A stretch of DNA of 33,811 nt from JALCLA01 sp965653565 (lineage in GTDB: Bacteria; Pseudomonadota; Gammaproteobacteria; Xanthomonadales; Xanthomonadaceae). The notes beneath the pieces were generated by a model, which was not told where the DNA came from, did no database searches, and was given only the letters and a program-made list of their open reading frames with translations. The stretch is from positions 1 to 33,811 of the forward strand of contig CBFHAI010000047.1 of the NCBI GenBank assembly GCA_965653565.1, in the 5' to 3' direction. The translations under genes were made by a program, and so were the position numbers. Below, in pieces: positions 33,441 through 33,811 of this stretch; the stretch's first letter is position 1; each line of letters begins with the position of its first letter.

Positions 33441-33811
33441 TCAGTGCTGCGGCGGCGGCTTGCGGAAGAGGTTCGTCACGCCCTGCTTGATGCGGCCGAG
33501 CAGGCCGGGCTTCTTGCTTTCGGAGACGACCGCCGGTTTCGGTGTGTCGGTGCGGCGGCCCTGGCGGCGGGGTTCGCCGGAGGATGCCGACGGTTTCGCG
33601 GCGCTCGTATTGGCGTTGCTGCCGGCGTCGGCGGCGCCTTCTTCACGACGGCCGCGTCCGCGGCCACCGCGACGACGGCGCTTCTTGGTCGGATCGCCGG
33701 CGTTGGCGCTGGCGGCCGATTCGTTCGGCAAACCGGCGATCGGAGCGATCGGCGCGGCGTGCTCGCGCGGCGGGCGCGGCGGGCGGGCTTCGCCGCCTTC
33801 GCGCGGCGGAC
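33441..33811 (-). CDS. 3' part of a basic, Arg/Gly-rich RNA-binding-type protein (possibly RhlB)
   Basis: The reading frame is open from the window edge to the stop at 33441, about 123 codons. It encodes a Pro/Arg-rich stretch (PPREGGEARPPRPPRE), then TKKRRRRGGRGRGRREE, a low-complexity Ser/Ala region, and a C-terminal amphipathic segment KPGLLGRIKQGVTNLF. Disordered Arg/Gly-rich tails of this kind are typical of DEAD-box RNA helicases such as RhlB or RhlE in Lysobacterales. The catalytic core lies outside the window, so the identity is only a suggestion. It has no start in the window. Confidence 0.6.
   Translation of the reverse strand, partial: PPREGGEARPPRPPREHAAPIAPIAGLPNESAASANAGDPTKKRRRRGGRGRGRREEGAADAGSNANTSAAKPSASSGEPRRQGRRTDTPKPAVVSESKKPGLLGRIKQGVTNLFRKPPPQH

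Overview
The window is GC-rich (about 65-70% by eye in most coding stretches), densely coding DNA from a gammaproteobacterium. It is most likely of the order Lysobacterales (Xanthomonadales), perhaps a Rhodanobacteraceae/Dokdonella-like lineage. The mltB-rlpA-dacC cell-wall trio, a PagL-type outer-membrane lipid A deacylase, DUF481 and SPOR-domain envelope proteins, and secreted proteins ending in F-x-[N/D]-G-F-E all point that way. The genus is an inference. No tRNA, rRNA, CRISPR array, integrase or intact insertion sequence was seen.

Layout. 1-267: non-coding, with worn repeat relics. 268-2396: HAD phosphatase and M17 leucyl aminopeptidase, overlapping by four bases. 2518-7130: a four-gene MacAB-like exporter operon (membrane-fusion adaptor, ATPase, two dissimilar FtsX-type permeases). 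7131-7408: two palindromic repeats, each carrying the same 21-bp module. 7409-10638 (minus): mltB, rlpA, dacC, which remodel peptidoglycan. 10730-11068: small membrane protein. 11069-11493: a compound inverted repeat with 43-bp arms. 11494-13862 (minus): PagL-like deacylase, WYL/DeoR-type regulator and patatin-like phospholipase, a lipid/envelope cluster. 13964-20658 (plus): soeA, an SLC13 permease with TrkA-C domains, soeB, a YbjQ-family gene and soeC. Together these look like a membrane-bound cytoplasm-facing sulfite-oxidising molybdoenzyme with an anion exporter threaded into the operon. 20773-23380: DUF481 outer-membrane protein and an M28 lipoprotein peptidase, closed by a clear terminator. 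23533-23910: small four-cysteine secreted protein, also with a terminator.

24137-29563 is the accessory part. It is lower in GC in its first half. It contains a roughly 980-codon secreted S8 protease whose Asp, His and Ser lie in three different reading frames because of two +1 slips in five-base homopolymers. It also has a downstream overlapping small protein with an IPTL-CTERM-like tail, an orphan coding-like fragment, and a DUF11-repeat surface protein. The protease and the DUF11 protein share the C-terminal F-x-[N/D]-G-F-E tail, a candidate undescribed sorting or secretion tag.

29668-33206 (minus) is a three-gene operon: M1 (LTA4H-like) aminopeptidase, alpha/beta hydrolase and lipoprotein. 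The window ends inside the 3' part of a minus-strand gene with a basic Arg/Gly-rich tail, possibly the RNA helicase RhlB.
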